Origin: Cupriavidus phytohabitans
GTDB lineage: Bacteria > Pseudomonadota > Gammaproteobacteria > Burkholderiales > Burkholderiaceae
Length of the DNA stretch: 64,000 bases
Direction of reading: 5' to 3'
NCBI RefSeq assembly: GCF_000426345.1
Contig: NZ_AUFE01000007.1
Coordinates: 144,821 to 208,820 of the forward strand
In this document: piece after piece, positions 62,958-64,000 of the stretch
Numbering within the stretch: the stretch's first letter is position 1
How the letters are laid out: the number at the start of each line of letters is the position of its first letter
Position numbers and translations under genes: made by a program
Notes under the pieces: model-generated
Told to the model about the DNA's origin: nothing
The model's input: the letters and a program-made list of their open reading frames with translations, nothing else
Databases searched by the model: none

Positions 62958-63698
62958 TCAGGCGGCATTCAGGGCATCGTCGAAGATGGCAACGGCGCGG
63001 GTCCAGCCGGCCGAAGCCCCGCGAATCTTGTGCGGGAAGCAGGAGATGTAGAAGCCATCCGGCGGCAGCGCCTCCAGGTTGTGCAGCTTCTCCAGGTGGC
63101 AGTAGCCGATGTTGCGGCCCGCCTTGTGGCCTTCCCAGATCAGCGAGGCGTCCTGTGTCTCGGCATACTTGCGGGCCGTGTGCACGAACGGCGCGTCCCA
63201 ACTCCACGCGTCGGTACCGGTCAGCCGCACGCCACGTTCAAGCAGGTACATGGTGGCGTCGAACCCGATGCCGCAGCCGGACGAGACGTAGTCAGGCTGG
63301 CCGTAGCGCTTGCCCGCACGCGTGTTGACCACCACGATCTCCAGCGGCTTGAGCACGTGCCCGATTCTGTCGAGTTCGGCATCAACGTCGTTAGCGGTCA
63401 CCACATAGCCGTCGTCCAGCCCGGTGAAGTCGAGCTTCACGCCTGGCTGGAAGCACCACTCCAGCGGCACTTCGTCAATGGTGATGGCGCGCTCGCGCTG
63501 CCCCAATGACTCGTTCATGGTGCTGTGGAAGTGATAGGGCGCATCCAGGTGGGTGCCATTGTGCGTATTGAGCTGGACGCGCTCGATCGCCCAGCCTTCA
63601 CTGTCCGGCAGGTCGGACGGCTTCAGTCCCGGAAAGAAAGCCGTGACCTGCCCGGCGGTGGCACGGTGCGAGAGGTATTCGATCCCAATCCACCCAAG
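62958..63698 (-). pseudogene. Cyclase-family (kynurenine formamidase-like) hydrolase, 5' end cut by an IS
   Basis: The frame on the minus strand is open from a TAA at 63699-63701 to the stop at 62958. The residues above the first ATG (63518) are conserved family sequence: IEYLSHRATAGQVTAFFPGL, then the metal-binding motif HNGTHLDAPYH coded at 63531-63563. A protein started at 63518 (186 aa) would lack this motif, so it is unlikely to be active. Downstream parts include GYVVTANDVDAELDRIG, VSSGCGIGFDATMYLLERGVRLTGTDAWSWDAPF and GHKAGRNIGYCHLEKLHNLEALPPDGF. The gene is interrupted about 25 residues from its normal N-terminus (estimate), exactly where transposase-associated sequence begins. Confidence 0.8.
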
Positions 63699-64000
63699 TT
63701 ACTGTAAGCATCAACAAGCCTTATAAGCGGCATGTCGATGAGGCTTTGGGCGAGGCGGACGAGGTTTGTTGCGATCCGGTCGCACGCGATGGGCACGTGT
63801 TGCGATCAAAGCCAAGGTCTCATTCAGGGCAGCCTTGGCCCAGCGCAAGCCGAGCAGCGCCGCTGACAGGACAGGTTTGAGAGCCGTGATGGCGAAGGTT
63901 CGGTTGATACGACGGTCCGAGTCAATCTCATGTTCCTGCGCGGCGCTGAGGCAGCATAGGGCGTGCAAGTTGTCGCTGAGGATTTTGGCGCCGAAGTCCT
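63699..64000 (-). mobile_element. Insertion sequence, right end (partial)
   Basis: From 63699 to the window edge the sequence is the 3' end of a transposase gene plus about 10 bp of end sequence. The junction with the cyclase gene is abrupt, with family-conserved residues up to near 63690. The terminal repeat cannot be confirmed because the other end of the element is outside the window. Confidence 0.7.
63711..64000 (-). CDS. DDE transposase, C-terminal part
   Basis: The last 96 residues of a transposase, open to the window edge. DFGAKILSDNLHALCC followed by EHEIDSDRRINRTFAITALKPVLSAALLGLRW resembles the C-terminal region of IS4-like DDE transposases, including the E-x-x-x-x-x-x-R pattern. 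The end is basic and proline-rich (PDRNKPRPPRPKPHRHAAYKAC), a feature of this subgroup. It stops 10 bp before the junction with the interrupted cyclase gene. Family assignment to IS4 is tentative; being a transposase is likely. Confidence 0.7.
   Translation of the reverse strand, partial: DFGAKILSDNLHALCCLSAAQEHEIDSDRRINRTFAITALKPVLSAALLGLRWAKAALNETLALIATRAHRVRPDRNKPRPPRPKPHRHAAYKAC

Overview
The window is high-GC DNA from a beta-proteobacterium of the family Burkholderiaceae, most likely Cupriavidus. The main grounds are the methylcitrate locus, with prpR divergent from prpB-prpC-acnD-prpF-prpD (the order described for Ralstonia eutropha/C. necator), a Bug-type solute-binding protein, and many LysR/IclR-regulated catabolic clusters. 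It reads as chromosomal sequence with a catabolic flavour. The only clear mobile DNA is an insertion sequence at the right edge.

Layout. (1) 1-5665: a plus-strand operon for 3-hydroxybenzoate: transporter tail, 3-hydroxybenzoate 6-hydroxylase, fumarylpyruvate hydrolase, maleylpyruvate isomerase, gentisate 1,2-dioxygenase and a class I fumarase. It covers the ring from hydroxylation to malate plus pyruvate. (2) 5800-10885: a small exported DUF6130 protein, an Ohr peroxidase, a LysR regulator divergent from an MFS transporter/creatininase pair, and a hypothetical protein. (3) 10886-16133: queE-queD-tadA-ldcA behind a long hairpin-rich leader, then the ABC-F ATPase gene ybiT. tadA ends in an 11-copy 9-bp tandem repeat. 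(4) 16206-24881: housekeeping and accessory enzymes: aldehyde dehydrogenase, membrane-anchored penicillin-acylase-type Ntn hydrolase, an overlapping glutamine amidotransferase/MOSC pair, DUF1289 protein, thioesterase and periplasmic asparaginase. (5) 25089-35155: a complete methylcitrate cycle for propionate with a sigma-54 promoter and PrpR activator. Both 2-methylcitrate dehydration routes (AcnD+PrpF and PrpD) are encoded. (6) 35169-44479: a cysteine-synthase-like enzyme, ABM monooxygenase, HD-GYP protein, LysR/SugE pair, YbdG-type channel, PurT, an SDR and YnfA.

(7) 44551-52319: a minus-strand cluster of thiolase, SDR, enoyl-CoA hydratase, Bug protein and MFS transporter behind a divergent IclR regulator. 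It looks like CoA-thioester catabolism of an unidentified substrate. A decayed NTF2-like/acyl-CoA-binding gene and a second enoyl-CoA hydratase follow. (8) 52776-58622: a six-gene Mrp/Pha multisubunit cation/proton antiporter operon with fused subunits A and B. (9) 58639-64000: DUF72 protein, a small hypothetical protein, then a minus-strand set of cyclase-family hydrolase, fumarylacetoacetase and CocE/NonD hydrolase. The 5' part of the cyclase gene is cut off by an IS element whose transposase runs off the window.

No tRNA, rRNA or CRISPR array was seen. I found no clearly unprecedented multi-gene system. The best leads for something undescribed are the hairpin-rich queE leader, the expandable Asn-Asn-Ala tail of TadA, internal hairpin elements in the prp operon, the inverted-repeat leader of the mrp operon, and the IS-broken cyclase/FAH/CocE cluster.
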